This document shows positions 1-11,438 of a stretch of 64,000 nucleotides of DNA, piece after piece. The DNA lies in NCBI RefSeq assembly GCF_029867415.1, contig NW_026706182.1, positions 62,001 to 126,000 of the forward strand, read 5' to 3'. Below the pieces are notes generated by a model, which was given only the letters and a program-made list of their open reading frames with translations, made no database searches and was not told the origin of the DNA. The DNA is from Vicia villosa. Lineage: Eukaryota > Streptophyta > Magnoliopsida > Fabales > Fabaceae. A program made the translations under genes and the position numbers. Numbering within the stretch: the stretch's first letter is position 1; each line of letters begins with the position of its first letter.

Positions 1-1078
1 ATAGTTGACTTCTGATCAGGGCATGAATCCAAAACTCAAGACATGATTCAAGGATCTCTACTACCTCCATATAATCCATTTATATCATCCATTTGGGGAG
101 AAGATCTTATTTCAACACAAAAGCCCAAAAATTCACTTTGTCAGGAAAAAGTCAACTGTGAAGGATCATCATTGACTTTTAAGGTTTTTGGTCAAAAAAT
201 GACTTTCAAAGATCAATATCATCAATATATGGATGTCAAAGTCATTTGGCCAAAGAAATTCAAAGAAATTCATCAAGGAGCGAAAAGTCGGGAATTAGGG
301 TTTTTAAAGGCATGGTGAGATCTCAAAATTTCACCTACACAACTCAAAAAACTTCCAACATGAAAGTTGTAGATCTTGCCAAATAAAACAACATCTTACA
401 AGGGAACTTTTTTCAAAAGATCAACCATTTATGAAGTTTTGGAAATTTTGAAGTTTAGGTCATAAACACTTAGAAATTTTTCTAAGTGTTTTAACCTAGT
501 TTTCTTCCAACTTTGGCCTCATTTTTCACAAATTTCCCAAAGGATTCTGAAGAAGACATAAACTAATGATTTAAAGTAGATGTTTAGGGCTTTCCAAATT
601 GTGTTCAACCTTCTCAAAATTCAATTTGAGCTAAGAGTTATGCTTGTTCAAAGTTGGCCTCATGAAGTAAAATTATAGGTCATGTACAATTTGGAACTTT
701 GCAATTTTGTGCATTTTGCTTCACTAAGTGATGCTACACGACCTCTAATGCATCTGAAACCATACCATACATCAATTTCCATCATTGCATAAGGATTAGA
801 GAAGATTCCCAAAAACAAAGGCATGTGATTATGTAATGATTGCATTTTTGAATTTATGGCAAATTGGTGATTCATCAAAGGAATCTTCTCCCAACCAATT
901 GGAGCTCATTTCTGCAGACATTTGGTCCCCTAAGATCAAGCAAAACCGATGGCTAGGGAGTGGTATCAAAGAGCTCATCATTGCACTTGGAAGATTCTTT
1001 GAATTCCTTCATGGCTAAGAAACCAAACTCACTACACTAAGCAAGCTTACTATGATCCATTGCTCTGAGTCAATTGCC

Positions 1079-1086
1079 TATAAATA
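1079..1086 (+). promoter_or_regulatory. TATA box of the left LTR promoter
   Basis: TATAAATA lies in the context CCTATAAATAGAGGC. The same context, CCTATAAATAGAGCCC, occurs on the - strand of the inner Ogre LTRs (11197-11190 and 26357-26350). Transcription would start about 30 bp downstream, near 1110, making 1-1110 the visible U3. Inference from motif only. Confidence 0.55.
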
Positions 1087-2033
1087 GAGGCCTCATTCTC
1101 ATTCAAAAAACACACCAAAGCAACCATATTACTTGCTTTCTCTTTCTCTTCTCTTGTTCATTGTTTTTCAAAGTTCTTTGGCAAGAAGAATCGATTTCTT
1201 CAAACCAGAGCTTATCTTTGGGAAGTGAGCATTCTAACATCTCAAGGGAGGTCATTTGAGGTGATCCAAGCACCTGGATCACTTCTGTAAGTGGAGGAAC
1301 ACCATTGTTGCTCTCACTTTGGAGCATTTGCAGTTGGAGGTCCATGGAGTGATTCAGGAGGTTTCAAGCCAAGCCAATCATCCAGACACACTCCTTAGGT
1401 CATAGTGAAGCTAACCAGATGGCTGCAGCTCATCTGTAACTCAGGATTCAACAACCTCCATGTCCACTTGAAGCTCAAATCGAGGGAGGTCCATAGAACA
1501 ATTCAGAAGGATTCAGGCTACAATAAGCATCCAGTTAGCATCATTGAGTCTCAGGGAAGCTATTGAGATCGTTCATACAAGCCCAGGTGCCCTCAATCAT
1601 CCTCACGACCTTCAGTTTCAGAGGTAAGTTTCTGAACCTCACCTCTCTAATTTAAGTACTCTTTGTGAAATAGCTCGATTCTATCTTGTTTAGCATCATC
1701 AGAGGATTGAAAACCCTCTATCATCATCCATTTATCTTTCAGTATAGTCATTTAATTTAATTTTGAAATTTTAGGGTTCTTCACGATTTCTGGTTAATTA
1801 ATTAGATGTAGTTAATAATAGTTCATGTTAGTTACATATTTAGAATCGTGAGTGAATTTAGAGCAAGTTTCATGTTTACATCGTGGCAAATGGTTGAGAA
1901 ACGAGTGAGTTCAGAAATTCAAATTCATGGAGCTTGAGGTAGAAGATGAAGATGGTGGTGGCGCGCAAATTTGAATTCTCAGGGGAGAGTTTATTTTATT
2001 TTGAGTGGTATGCGTTTTATAAACGACTGAACA

Positions 2034-2112
2034 ACTTGCCCCAGTGGCCACCTATACGCCCTTAGTCTCATCATGCCACAAGTCTGGGGTTCGAATCCCC
2101 CTCGCCCCAGAC
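2034..2112 (+). other. tRNA-like sequence A inside the left LTR (degenerate)
   Basis: A box-A-like CCCAGTGG (around 2039) is followed about 50 bp later by a perfect B-box core GGTTCGAATCC (2088-2098) and a GGGG/CCCC T-stem. The 3' end GCCCCAG does not pair with the 5' flank, so there is no good acceptor stem and it is not called a functional tRNA gene. It may be a tRNA-derived or SINE-head relic captured by the LTR, or an internal Pol III-like promoter. Confidence 0.4.
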
Positions 2113-2193
2113 TTTTTGTTTCTTTTATTTTTTCATGGTTTTACTACTTGTTTGAAAATATAATGAATTGAAGGCAAGTTACTAACACTGAGC

Positions 2194-2264
2194 GCGCGCT
2201 GGCCCAGTGGTTTGGTTTTGGGTATGTGACCTAAAGGGCGTGAGTTCAACCCCTCTAGGTGACA
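2194..2264 (+). other. tRNA-like sequence B inside the left LTR (degenerate)
   Basis: The sequence contains a box-A-like TGGCCCAGTGG (2200-2210) and a B-box-like GAGTTCAACCCC about 42 bp downstream. It lies roughly 160 bp after tRNA-like sequence A and shares its CCCAGTGG core. Acceptor pairing is poor, so it is a relic rather than a tRNA gene. Confidence 0.35.
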
Positions 2265-2836
2265 AAATCATATTTTTTATCACTTTTCACACTAAATTTC
2301 TTCACAACTTCACACAATTATTTAACCTATCAAATTAAATCATTTTCACTTCATTTTTCACACACTTTTTATTTAACATATCTATTTTGTGAATAATCAA
2401 AAAAATCATAAAAATATTATTTATTTCATATATTTTTATTAGGTTTAAAATAGTATGTTTTAGGTGTTTTCTTAAATACCTTAATACATATTTTCACTCT
2501 ATTTTAACCTAATCATTTTTGTAAATAAGTTTATGATAAAACCCTAATTATTTAGGTCTTAATTAAGTAAAAATCTTTATTTTTACTTTGATTAAGTTGA
2601 CTTTTGTCAATTTTCAAAGCTGTTTTCAATCTCTGATTAAATCAAATGATTAGGGTTTTCAAACAACAAAACCTCATATCATTCCAAATCATTTTCAAAT
2701 TTCTGTTATAACCAGTACTGTAAAGTACTGGGCCTCTAATAGAGTGTAAGTCCCAAAAAACCTTCTCTTCTTAGCTTGTTTTCAAAACTGTATTTTCAAA
2801 ATCTTCTTTCTGTTTTCAAAACATTCTTCTGGTATT

Positions 2837-3327
2837 TGAAGGGCATTATTCCCGGTGAAACTCTTCAGATACCTATGTGACCTTTGTCCATCTTCACTTC
2901 TTCTGTTTTCAAAAAACCATTAACTGTTTATCATATATATATTCAACTGTTATCAACAAAAACAACAAAAATACTGTTGAGGCTCTGTACATACTTCTTC
3001 AATGGCCTCCACTCCATCCAGGTTAGGCTTTACAAGCTTTCAATTTACAGTCTTTGTTTAAATTACTGTCAAATATAAACTGTGCATATATTAGTTTAGA
3101 ACTGCGTTTGAGTATAAACCTTAGGACAGTTAAACTATATATATATTATTAGGAATATGACCTAGGATTGAGAATGTCTTCCCGGTGAAGGCTCTTTCCT
3201 AATTAGAGATCTGTAGTTCAAACCCCCAAGATGAATTATTCCCGGTGAAACATCTTGGCAAAAACCTTAGAATCCAAATAATAGGACACATCCACCCAAA
3301 GAGGAATTATTCCCGGTGAAACCTCTT
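2837..3327 (+). repeat. Dispersed hairpins with conserved loop core TTCCCGGTGAA
   Basis: Four copies occur near 2837-2867, 3163-3201, 3226-3258 and 3299-3327. All share the loop core TTCCCGGTGAA. The flanking arms differ but are complementary in each copy: TGAAGGG with CTCTTCA (one G-T pair), TAGGA..GAG with CTC..TCCTA, CCAAGATG with CATCTTGG, and AAGAGG with CCTCTT. The pairing is read directly from the sequence; a role for the structure is inference. Confidence 0.75.
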
Positions 3328-3399
3328 ACCCATTTGCTTAGAGCCAAAATAAGTTCAAAACTACATAAGCTTTCTCTTGTGCTATAACAAGGACCCTCG

Positions 3400-5032
3400 A
3401 TTAGCCTCCTCTTGGGCTTTGTACAAGGACCCACAGGCTTCTTAAAAGCATTTCCAGCTTCCTCTTGAGCTTGTATACAAGGACCCATCAGGTTTCTTAT
3501 AAACATAGGAACAGGTCTTTAGTCACCTTTTAGCCTACCCTGGTGAGTTTCTTCCAATTTAAACCAGACTCTAAACAAGCTAAGTTTGTCTCAATTTTGC
3601 ATTGAGTACACTTTTTGGAATGAGAGACATGGACAGTCTCTGTCACCCTTATCTTCATCAATCTTCCTTAGCAGAGTCTAGGATCCATGTTTGATCATCC
3701 TCAGCATGTGTCAGCCTTCATCTTGGGCTTTAAACAAGAAGTCTCACTAGATAATCTTTCTGCCATTCATATTAAAAATCCCCTGGAAAGGGTTAGCCTC
3801 CAACATCTGTCTAAAATGTCAAATCCCCTGGAAAGGGTTAGCTTCCACACATTCTTTCATTTTTAATAAAACCCCTGGAAAGGGTTAGCCTCCAAAGTCA
3901 ATCATCAGATGTCAAAAAGATAATTTCATTCTCTTAGGAGATAATTTCCCCAAAAGAGTCAAAACCCCTGGAAAGGGTCAGCCTCCAAAAAACATGATAA
4001 AAGTCAGTCTTTTAACAGACAAATTCACCAGCTGAGTCAAAATCCCTGGAAAGGGTTAGCTTCCAAAGAAAAACAGTCTTTTAATAAATAAAACCTCCTC
4101 AGTAGAGTCAAAACCAACAAAAACAGTTAGCCTCAACCTTGGGCTTCATACAAGGCACCCAAACAATAAAACTCCCCTGTTAAGAGTCAGCCTCAACCTT
4201 GGGCATTGTACAAGGCAGATAATAGAGTCTCCCCAGTGAGTTCTTCATCACTTAGTAGCCACAACCTTGGGCTTTGTACAAGGCAGATAAACCATATCTT
4301 TCATGTGTCAAAGATTCCTAACACTTAGGATCTTTCCCCATATAGTCATCAATACTTACTTCATTTAAGAGTCCGCCACAACCTTGGGCTTTGTACAAGG
4401 CAGAAAAATAGTTTTTTTTCCTAGCTAGAGTCAGCCACAACCTTGGGCTTTGTACAAGGCATATAAATAGAGTCTCCCTAAGTAGAGTCAGCCTCAATTC
4501 TGGGCTTTGTACAGAACACTAAAATACCCTGTAATTAATCCCCAGTGGAGTCATCTCCCAGAGTCAATAATATTAATTAATCAATCAAAAAAGCCTCAAG
4601 CTTGGGCCTCATACAAGCCAGCTAAAGTCAAATCTTTCATACAGTAGATAGACATAGCTTATCTCTATAAAGAGATATTTTTACTACTCTACCACATTCA
4701 AACAAACAAACATTTCATTTCAATTTTAATCAAGTCTCCCATTTAGGACTTTGAAAGGCATGAGCTGGCAGTAAAACCCAGACATGTGGTAACTTTCCCT
4801 AATTTGGATGAGCATCTTTCTTTCATTTAAGAGGCATTTGACTGGTATACTTGCACATACACAAGTAAGGTCTCCCTCTTGAATGAAATGAATTCAGTTA
4901 TTCTGTCACTCCTTTAAATGTTTGTGGTAGAATAGTACTAATACCTCTCTGTAGAGATAATTTCATGTCTCTTTACTGTAAACGGAGATTTAATTTCAAG
5001 CTTCAACCTTGAGCTTCAAACAAGGCACCAAA
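3400..5032 (+). repeat. Dispersed hairpin family with loop GGCTTTGTA in the left LTR
   Basis: About a dozen copies lie near 3405, 3460, 3720, 4135, 4195, 4262, 4379, 4437, 4495, 4592 and 5003. The loop is GGCTTTGTA or a close variant. Stems are mostly CCTTG/CAAGG, but other copies have TTCTG/CAGAA, GCTTG/CAAGC and TCTTG/CAAGA, so both arms change together. Between them, a second short repeat built on CCCTGGAAAGGGTTAGCC occurs about five times between 3779 and 4062, itself with a CCC/GGG stem around CTGGAAA. No coding potential is evident. Confidence 0.75.
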
Positions 5033-5971
5033 AATAATTAATTTCCCTAGTTAGTTCCCCGAACTACATTAAGCTCTGACTTCCACTAGGGATATGTAGG
5101 CATGAGGTTCACAAGGAATCTCAGCGAGCTAATAAAATACCAAAAATAGTCAGTCTGTCTGTCTGTCTGTCTTCTTTAATCAATTCAATTCCTTCTCCTA
5201 ATACAAAGGAGAAACTTTCCCAATCATTAGCAATAAACACAAACACAATGACACAGAGAAGGTTCCTGTAGAGTACTACAGATATGTAGGGTGTTTAAAC
5301 ACTTCCCTATGTATAACCGACCTCCCGGACTCCAGAATTTCTAGTCTAGGTGAAATCCCCACACTTAGCAAACTCCTAGGGTTTAGTTGAGATCTTTTTT
5401 CCCCTTTCCTACTCGTAGGACAAATAAGAAAGTTCGTGTGATATCGTAGGAAGAACTGAAATAAAATTCATCCCACCACGGGCGCATTCTCCTTCCAAAT
5501 TTCGCGTGAAGGGTTTAGCGTGCCGTCCTCCCAAGTGAAACGGGGAGGTAAAGAAAACGACCACCACACAGTGTGGTATTTTATTTTAGTTATTGAGACT
5601 TAATTTGAATAGATTATTGGGTTACTCAATTAATTGATTAATTAGGTTAGTTAGCCCAATTAAACATTAGTTAAGTTTGACCTGCTTGTTGACCGGGTCA
5701 AAATTAGAGTCTTTTTTTTCCTATTCATCTCCCTCCTTCACCAGCGGCGCCGCCTCCCTTTCAGCCATAAAACCCTAGCTGCGGCCATTAGCTCAAAGCC
5801 CAGATCCATGGAGAATAAAGTTGAACCAAATCTAATCTTGATAAAATCTTAAGCAAAGGCTAAACAGATACGGACCTCCAATCAAATATATCTTGAATCA
5901 AATCCAAATATTACAAAGTGAATCAATAACACAATTGAATCAAATCTTTCCTAATCTAATCTAAACCTAAC

Positions 5972-5979
5972 TATATAAA
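5972..5979 (+). promoter_or_regulatory. TATA box of the outer 5' LTR
   Basis: TATATAAA, preserved in the 3' LTR copy at 34148-34155, lies about 30 bp upstream of a GGAGGGGGG leader start. It is a plausible LTR promoter; no transcription evidence is available. Confidence 0.5.
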
Positions 5980-6814
5980 CGAGACAAAATTAAAAGAATG
6001 GAGGGGGGGGCAAGAAAAAAAATCGGAGACGAAATTCTGAAACAAGCTTCTGAGTAAGAGGCGAAATCGGAGCCTTCGATCTGAAAACTCGGGCCTTCAA
6101 CCTGCAAACGGAGAAGAGGAGAGATTAGAAAGGAGCTTACACGTTCCTGAATTCCAAGACCACAAGGTAAACACGTGATAAACTACTTAGCTTTGTGATT
6201 CATGCGCTTGAATGATTCTTGTATATGTTGTTTGCAATTCGATTTTGGGTTAGAGAAATGGTATAGAATCGTGGGATTGATACATGAAGGTCGATATTTT
6301 GTGAAAGAATCAAAGGGGGATAGAAATTTTTGCTGTTGTTTTGTGCAAAGGGAGAAACCGAAGAGGGGAGTGGGGAAGGCTAGTGGGGAAGTGTGTCGGT
6401 CAATTGCACAATAAAACCCATCTTTGATTATTGAAAAAAACAAAACAAAGGGATAAGATTATCTCTACAGGTCCAATGGTCGCGCAACACGTGGCCACTC
6501 CCAGGCCACGTGATTTGTTCGTTTCTTTATGAGGCCCCATTGCTTTACCATGGTCCCTCACCCAGTTTCATGTATGGACCGTCGATCAAAAAACTGAAAC
6601 AAATCTGTCGTCCATCGCATGCGAGGGTCCATTGTAACACCATAAGCATGCACGCACTAAATCATACGGATTTGATTTTTAAATGGGCTCAGCCCGTGTA
6701 CTATTCACACACCCATATTTACTACCTTAATTAACAATGCACCCCCTTTCAAAATCATAAAAAGACTTAATAAAAATTATTTTTATTAATTGTTTAATTG
6801 TTTGTTTTTCTTAA

Positions 6815-7188
6815 TTTTCTCCTCGATCCGACTATACCTATTGGTCGCATTGGCAAGAAATAAATTTAATCTAATTCATTTGATAATATAAATGCTAATT
6901 CAACTAATTCTTGTCTAATTCTCTCCTCGATCCGACTAAATCTATTAGTCGCATTGGCGAGAGATAAAATAATAAAACACAAATAATGAAATTCGTTATC
7001 ATGTAATAGCCAAATCTATTGGTTATGAGAGATAATGATGAACTCATAATTTTAAATTATGAAAAGTTAAAAAATACACTTTATTTGCTGCTCGTGACGA
7101 CCGAATCTATCGGTCAGAATGGCCAGCAATACATTATCTAATTCGTTAATTATAATGATCAAATCTATTGATCATCGCACATAACGAA
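6815..7188 (+). repeat. Five nested double-stem hairpins with loop AATCTAT
   Basis: Hairpins lie near 6816-6860, 6921-6964, 6992-7042, 7085-7129 and 7142-7188. The apical loop is AATCTAT (TACCTAT in the first). Inner stems are GACTA/TGGTC, GACTA/TAGTC, ATAGCCA/TGGTTAT, GACCG/CGGTC and ATGATCA/TGATCAT. Outer stems also pair, for example TTGCTG/CAGCAA in the fourth and TTCGTTA/TAACGAA in the fifth. AT-rich spacers separate them. The two stems vary while the loop is kept. Confidence 0.8.
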
Positions 7189-7693
7189 AACACATCAAAC
7201 CAGGGTTATACGCCCAAATCTTAAAACACTCATTCAAACTACGGATTTTCATCACTTCAATCAGGCAACTCAAAATGCCTTTCAAATCATAAATTCAAAA
7301 CTATGATAGGCCATTCAAACAGCCTTCAAACCATATCATATCAAATTCAAACGCGTACAACCCTGTGCCCGAACTACGTTGACTCTGATTCTCCCTAAGG
7401 AGATACGTAGGCACTTGGTAACAAGGCGAGTCCCCTTCCTCAAAATTCTAATCAGGTTCAAATCTTACCGTTCACCCTTTTCATTTCTTTAGCTATTAAC
7501 CTTAATAATTCTAGCCATAAAATTGTTACCTTAATTCAAAACCTTAGGAAAGCGTTGAGGGTGCCTAACACCTTCCTTCGACCTGATTATAATAATCTTA
7601 CCCGATCTCTATAACTTCGAGGGGTTTCCTATTCGCCCTGGTAGAATAGGTGGCGACTCTAAAATCTATATTTTTAGGGCAGGTTGCTACAGC

Positions 7694-7711
7694 TGGCGAC
7701 TCTGCCGGGGA
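7694..7711 (+). other. Primer binding site of the outer element
   Basis: The 18 bases TGGCGACTCTGCCGGGGA start 2 bp after the LTR end. Published Ogre elements prime from tRNA-Arg; the complementarity to a specific tRNA could not be verified here. Confidence 0.65.
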
Positions 7712-8448
7712 TAACTAAAAATGGTGAATTATTATGCTCCTTTAGGTTTTGGCAGGGTTTAGGTTTTGGCGAATCATTTAGGGTTTTTGCGAATTTTTTA
7801 GGGTTTGGCCAATTTGCCAAAATTAGGGTTTTGGAGTAGGGTTTAGGTTTTATTTATTCTCTTTTTATATTTAAATATTTAAATTTTTTATTTATATATT
7901 TATTTGCAATTTCCAGGGTTTATGGTTTTTATATAAATATTTAAATTTCTTAATTTTATTTATTTATTTATTTATAGCAATTTAAATTAATGTTTGATTA
8001 TGTGAATATTTGCTGTTTTATTGCATTTCGGGTTATATAAATTGTGTTAAACCTAAGTGTGGGAATTATATTTAAGACCAGAGGGGAATTACATCGCTTA
8101 CGAGTCTTATTATAATTCCACTCAGAGTGGGTTGAATATCCGGAAATGTCTGATACGAGGCTTGACCTTGTTGAGGGCTGGACTTGGTATTTGGCTGATC
8201 TCTTTGGGAACCTACCCCTAAAACTCAAACCTCATGGATAAATGAGTTGTTCTAAAATCCAAAGAGACAAAAAGTCTCGGAGGCTACGAACGACCCCATG
8301 AGACCTTCTAGAACATACCAATGGGAAAGGTAGGCACCCTAAGCCGTTACGTCGAACCTATGAACCTAGGGCTTATGTGCTTATGTGCTTATCATGTGTT
8401 TACAATTTGTATACTGCGAGCGTCTTGCGATTTAATTTTGCAGGTGTT

Positions 8449-8453
8449 CCTAC
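8449..8453. repeat. Left target-site duplication CCTAC of the inner Ogre
   Basis: CCTAC directly precedes the left LTR (8454, TGTAGCGG) and is repeated directly after the right LTR at 27046-27050. Five bases is the size typical for Ty3/gypsy integrases. The match proves one insertion event bounded by these LTRs. Confidence 0.95.
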
Positions 8454-10343
8454 TGTAGCGGGGAAAATCTGATATCGAAGCCATGGTATTGACTCGAATC
8501 AATATTCCGTTTTGAAATCGCCACCGCGCTTTATTTTTTCAAAGGAAAAGGGAAAAGAACGTAAAACCCAAAGTTTTGTTTTTTTTAAAACAAGAAAGAG
8601 AACTCAGGTTCGGGTGTTGATTATATGAGGGGAAGGTTTAAAGCACCCCTCATATCCGTGGTACTCCACGGGAACCTTTTTGAAAATCTGTGTTGTGTGT
8701 GTGCTAAAAAACGGTTTGTTTTATTTTCAAAATAAGCTCGGCAAAGCGTTTAGCTTTGGGCCTACATACCTCCTCGGTGCAATGGAGAAGTCAGAGCTAA
8801 TGTAGTTCCGCTTTTTTGGGAAAACATTTTTTAAAACGAATAAACACTTTGTTGTCGTTAGAGAGAAATACTCAGCCATTGATCTTGAGCATGAGAACAA
8901 ACAAGTTCTTTGCATCGCAAATGAAAGAAGGGCTCCAACTCGGATAAAATCAACGAGTATGCCACTAGCTCTCTCACGCGGAAAAGATCTCGTTATTATA
9001 AATCAATTTCAAAATCGTGGGGTATAACCACTCGTTTCGACAATTAACGGTGTCTAAACTTTTGAAGAAAAGCCACTAGGGGCGAAAGATATTTTTAAGA
9101 AAAAAAAGTTTTGAAAAGATTTGCAAACATAAGAATATTTTGGAAAAAGGGAGAAGATTTTGAAAATTTAAGAATGGGAGGAGATGAAGAGGCTAACCTA
9201 ATGCATAAAATAAAAGCTAAGGAAAGAAACGGTCTAACCAAATAAGATGCCAACACTTGACATTAAGAGCCAAGGTAGTTTTCTCATCCTTTGGATTTAT
9301 CAATACCAACACATTAACACTTGGGGATCCAGATGAACTTATTGTCTTAGCACCATTTTTGCATTAAACACGTTAAGATTCTGACGAAAATCGGGCAGAG
9401 TAACGGCTGTTTTCGGGTAAAATCCTTATATCAATGCCTTGGAATTAACCATCAAGGGCTTTCAAGGAAATACCTGCACACATAAACATACAACAGAACA
9501 ATGCCAGACAGACAGAACAATCACAGGATAGTAATAGAATGAGTCCAGAGGTACTAGGTCCATAAGTCCGAATCTCCAAAGTGCTAGGGATAGTAACCGA
9601 TAGTCCAAAGAGAACCTTATGTATTTTTTAGATTTTGGTTATTTATTAGTGTTTTAGCAAGAAGAGTAGAGTATGGTCCAAGTGGACAAAAGAAAAATAA
9701 CGGAAACATAAACATATGTCCAAGTGGACAAAGAGAAAATAGCGGAATTATAAACGTCCAAATGGACAAAGAGAAAATGGCGGAAAGTAAATATGATGAA
9801 ATGATAAAGTAAAGCGATAAGGCGAGAAATATAAAGAGCGGTATAGTAAAGGTGCGGAAATTAAAGTTAGTTGTTAAATGTTAAAGATAACCATCTTGAA
9901 ACTTGTCAAGTATGTTATCAAAGTTAGTAGGAAGATCTATGGTGAGTGAATGATGTACTCGGATTTAAAGTCAATGGGGCTTATCAGAAGCTTGATAAAA
10001 TCATAGCGACTACACGATAAAAACCTCCACAAGTCTTAAATCAACCGCATACAATTCTCTTCCATGTTTGATCTTTTTGATTCGGGACACGAAATATTGC
10101 GCTATGTTAAGCAGATCGCCAAGTGATTTATGTAGAAATCACCCTACAACGAGGCCGGTCAAAACTTTATGTGCTAATGCATGCGAGAAGAACGATATGT
10201 AGATCGCCTTCCGAAAGCAATACCGCACGAAAAGAAAATAGGTAACGATCTAGTCTTCACTAAGAATCCATAAGAATTCTCAAAGCATTAAGACTTTCAT
10301 CGATCAAAAGAAAAAAAGGAGAAGAAGAAGATAAAATGCATAA

Positions 10344-10575
10344 AGATAATCAACTCACACTATCATTAATATCATTCATCTAATATTATGGATTTGGTTC
10401 TTTCAAACCTATCAACATCCTAGATCCAATGATATTAATGAAATGGAGGAAGAAGAATAAAATTCACAAAAGATAATCAACTCACACTATCATTAATATC
10501 ATTCATCTAATATTATGGATTAGGTCATTTCAAACCTATCAACATCCTAGATCCAATGATATTAATGAAGTGGAG
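10344..10575. repeat. Internal duplication with inverted arms in the Ogre LTR
   Basis: Two copies of about 104 bp start at 10344 and 10472 (period 128). Each has arms CATTAATATCATT and AATGATATTAATG, a 13-bp inverted repeat around about 65 bp. The same pair is found in the 5' LTR (about 25505-25735). On the - strand it lies downstream of the TATA box, in R/U5. Confidence 0.85.
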
Positions 10576-10630
10576 GAAGTAGGAAACCAAAACAAGCATA
10601 AAAAAGGCAAAAAAACCACATTCTGCCAGC

Positions 10631-10740
10631 AGGAAATCGATTTCATGCAGAGGGAAATCGATTTCCGTAGTGCAGTTTTCAAAAAAAACAAGTCACGCTC
10701 AGCAGGAAATCGATTTCAGCCTTAAGGAAATCGATTTCCT
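10631..10740. repeat. Four GAAATCGATTTC palindromes (R/U5 cluster)
   Basis: The 12-bp palindrome appears as two pairs, spaced about 20 bp within a pair, about 450-560 bp downstream of the LTR TATA box on the - strand. The cluster is repeated at 25791-25900. The sequence is self-complementary and includes ATCGAT. It may bind a dimeric protein; this is inference. Confidence 0.85.
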
Positions 10741-11189
10741 CAGTGTAAAAATCAGCAAAAACAACATTTAGAGGCATAAAACTTGACTTGAACAAATGTA
10801 CAAACACCTTATGATCAAACATCAATTGGAGCACGAATTTTCCATCAAATCACCATCAAATAGCACCAATATAGCATCAAAGATGCATCACACACAAGCA
10901 ACAAAGATCTACATCATGATATACAAAAAGGATGAAGAAAATTTACCAAATCTTGAACAAAACTTGGATCTACTTCAATAATCACCAACACAAATCTTGA
11001 TCTCTCAACAATTGAAGAAAAAAAATGAAATGGATGGTGGTTTAGCTCAAAGTTTGTGAGGGTCAAGATGTAACTCACAAACTTTATGAAAGAATGAAGA
11101 GCTTTGGTGAATTTGGTAGGAATGAGGAGAGAAATTGCAAGAGGTTTTTTGGCTCTCCAAAGCTTGAGAAATGAGAGAGTAGTGGGCTC

Positions 11190-11197
11190 TATTTATA
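11190..11197 (-). promoter_or_regulatory. TATA box, 3' LTR of inner Ogre
   Basis: On the - strand TATAAATA lies in the context CCTATAAATAGAGCCC, the same context as at 1077-1090 in the left LTR. It separates U3 (11198-11885) from R/U5. Confidence 0.6.
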
Positions 11198-11438
11198 GGA
11201 TGAGAGCAAGAGTAGTGGTAATTTGGTCTTTTTGCATTTGGTAATTAGCTTGTGTTTAATTGGTGATTAAAGTGGCAATTAAATGGTAAAAAGTGGTAAA
11301 ATGGGGTTTAAGTGGGTTTAATGAAGAGAATTATTTTGATGAGGTGGAAAATTGGTGAAATGACAAAGATGGTCAAAGAAAATAGGTGCCAAAATCAAAT
11401 CAAGCTTCCCTCTCTATTTTTTTTGAATTTCGCCTGAA

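Larger units (their letters stand above)
1..5569 (+). mobile_element. Very long LTR of a Tat/Ogre-like Ty3/gypsy element, cut by left window edge
   Basis: No protein family is recognisable over 5.5 kb. The stretch looks like one LTR: an upstream U3-like part, a TATA box at 1079, then a long U5-like region of short repeats. It ends with a U5-type tail (the block around 5055-5125 resembles the one at 7368-7425 in the next LTR, both starting CCCGAACTAC). It stops at ACCACCACA near 5569, where the DNA switches abruptly to sequence shared with 33744 onward, which suggests insertion into another LTR. The start lies outside the window, so whether this is a solo LTR or the 3' LTR of an element to the left is unknown, and the target-site duplication cannot be checked. 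Confidence 0.6.
5570..7691 (+). mobile_element. 5' LTR (right part) of the outer Ogre-like element
   Basis: The first 960 bp (5570-6530) are nearly identical to 33744-34711 in the 3' LTR of the same outer element. The LTR ends TTGCTACA at 7691, two bases before a primer binding site. It contains a TATA box at 5972, five nested hairpins at 6815-7188, a U5 tail with CCCGAACTACG at 7370 and a TGGCGACTCT copy at 7651. The upstream part is absent because the left LTR interrupts it. After 6530 it does not match the 3' LTR, which is unusual for an LTR pair. Confidence 0.65.
7692..8453 (+). mobile_element. Outer element: PBS and start of internal region
   Basis: Immediately after the LTR is TGGCGACTCTGCCGGGGA at 7694-7711, a primer binding site differing at one base from that of the inner Ogre (23577-23594). 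The following 740 bp are T-rich leader with repeated GGGTTTAGGTTTTGGC-like text and no gene. The region is cut at 8453 by the inner Ogre and resumes at 27051. Confidence 0.7.

Noticed and set aside
2034..2264. Functional tRNA genes
   Set aside because: B-box match is good in one, but acceptor stems do not form in either.
5750..6420. Host gene suggested by AAACCCTAG text and a 70-86-codon frame
   Set aside because: The same block is repeated at 33930-34600 inside an LTR; it is LTR promoter and leader DNA.
8727..8915. 62-codon frame repeated at 23874-24149
   Set aside because: It is within the two Ogre LTRs and has no motif.
10796..10981. 61-codon frame identical at 25956-26141
   Set aside because: Identical because the LTRs are young, not because of coding constraint.
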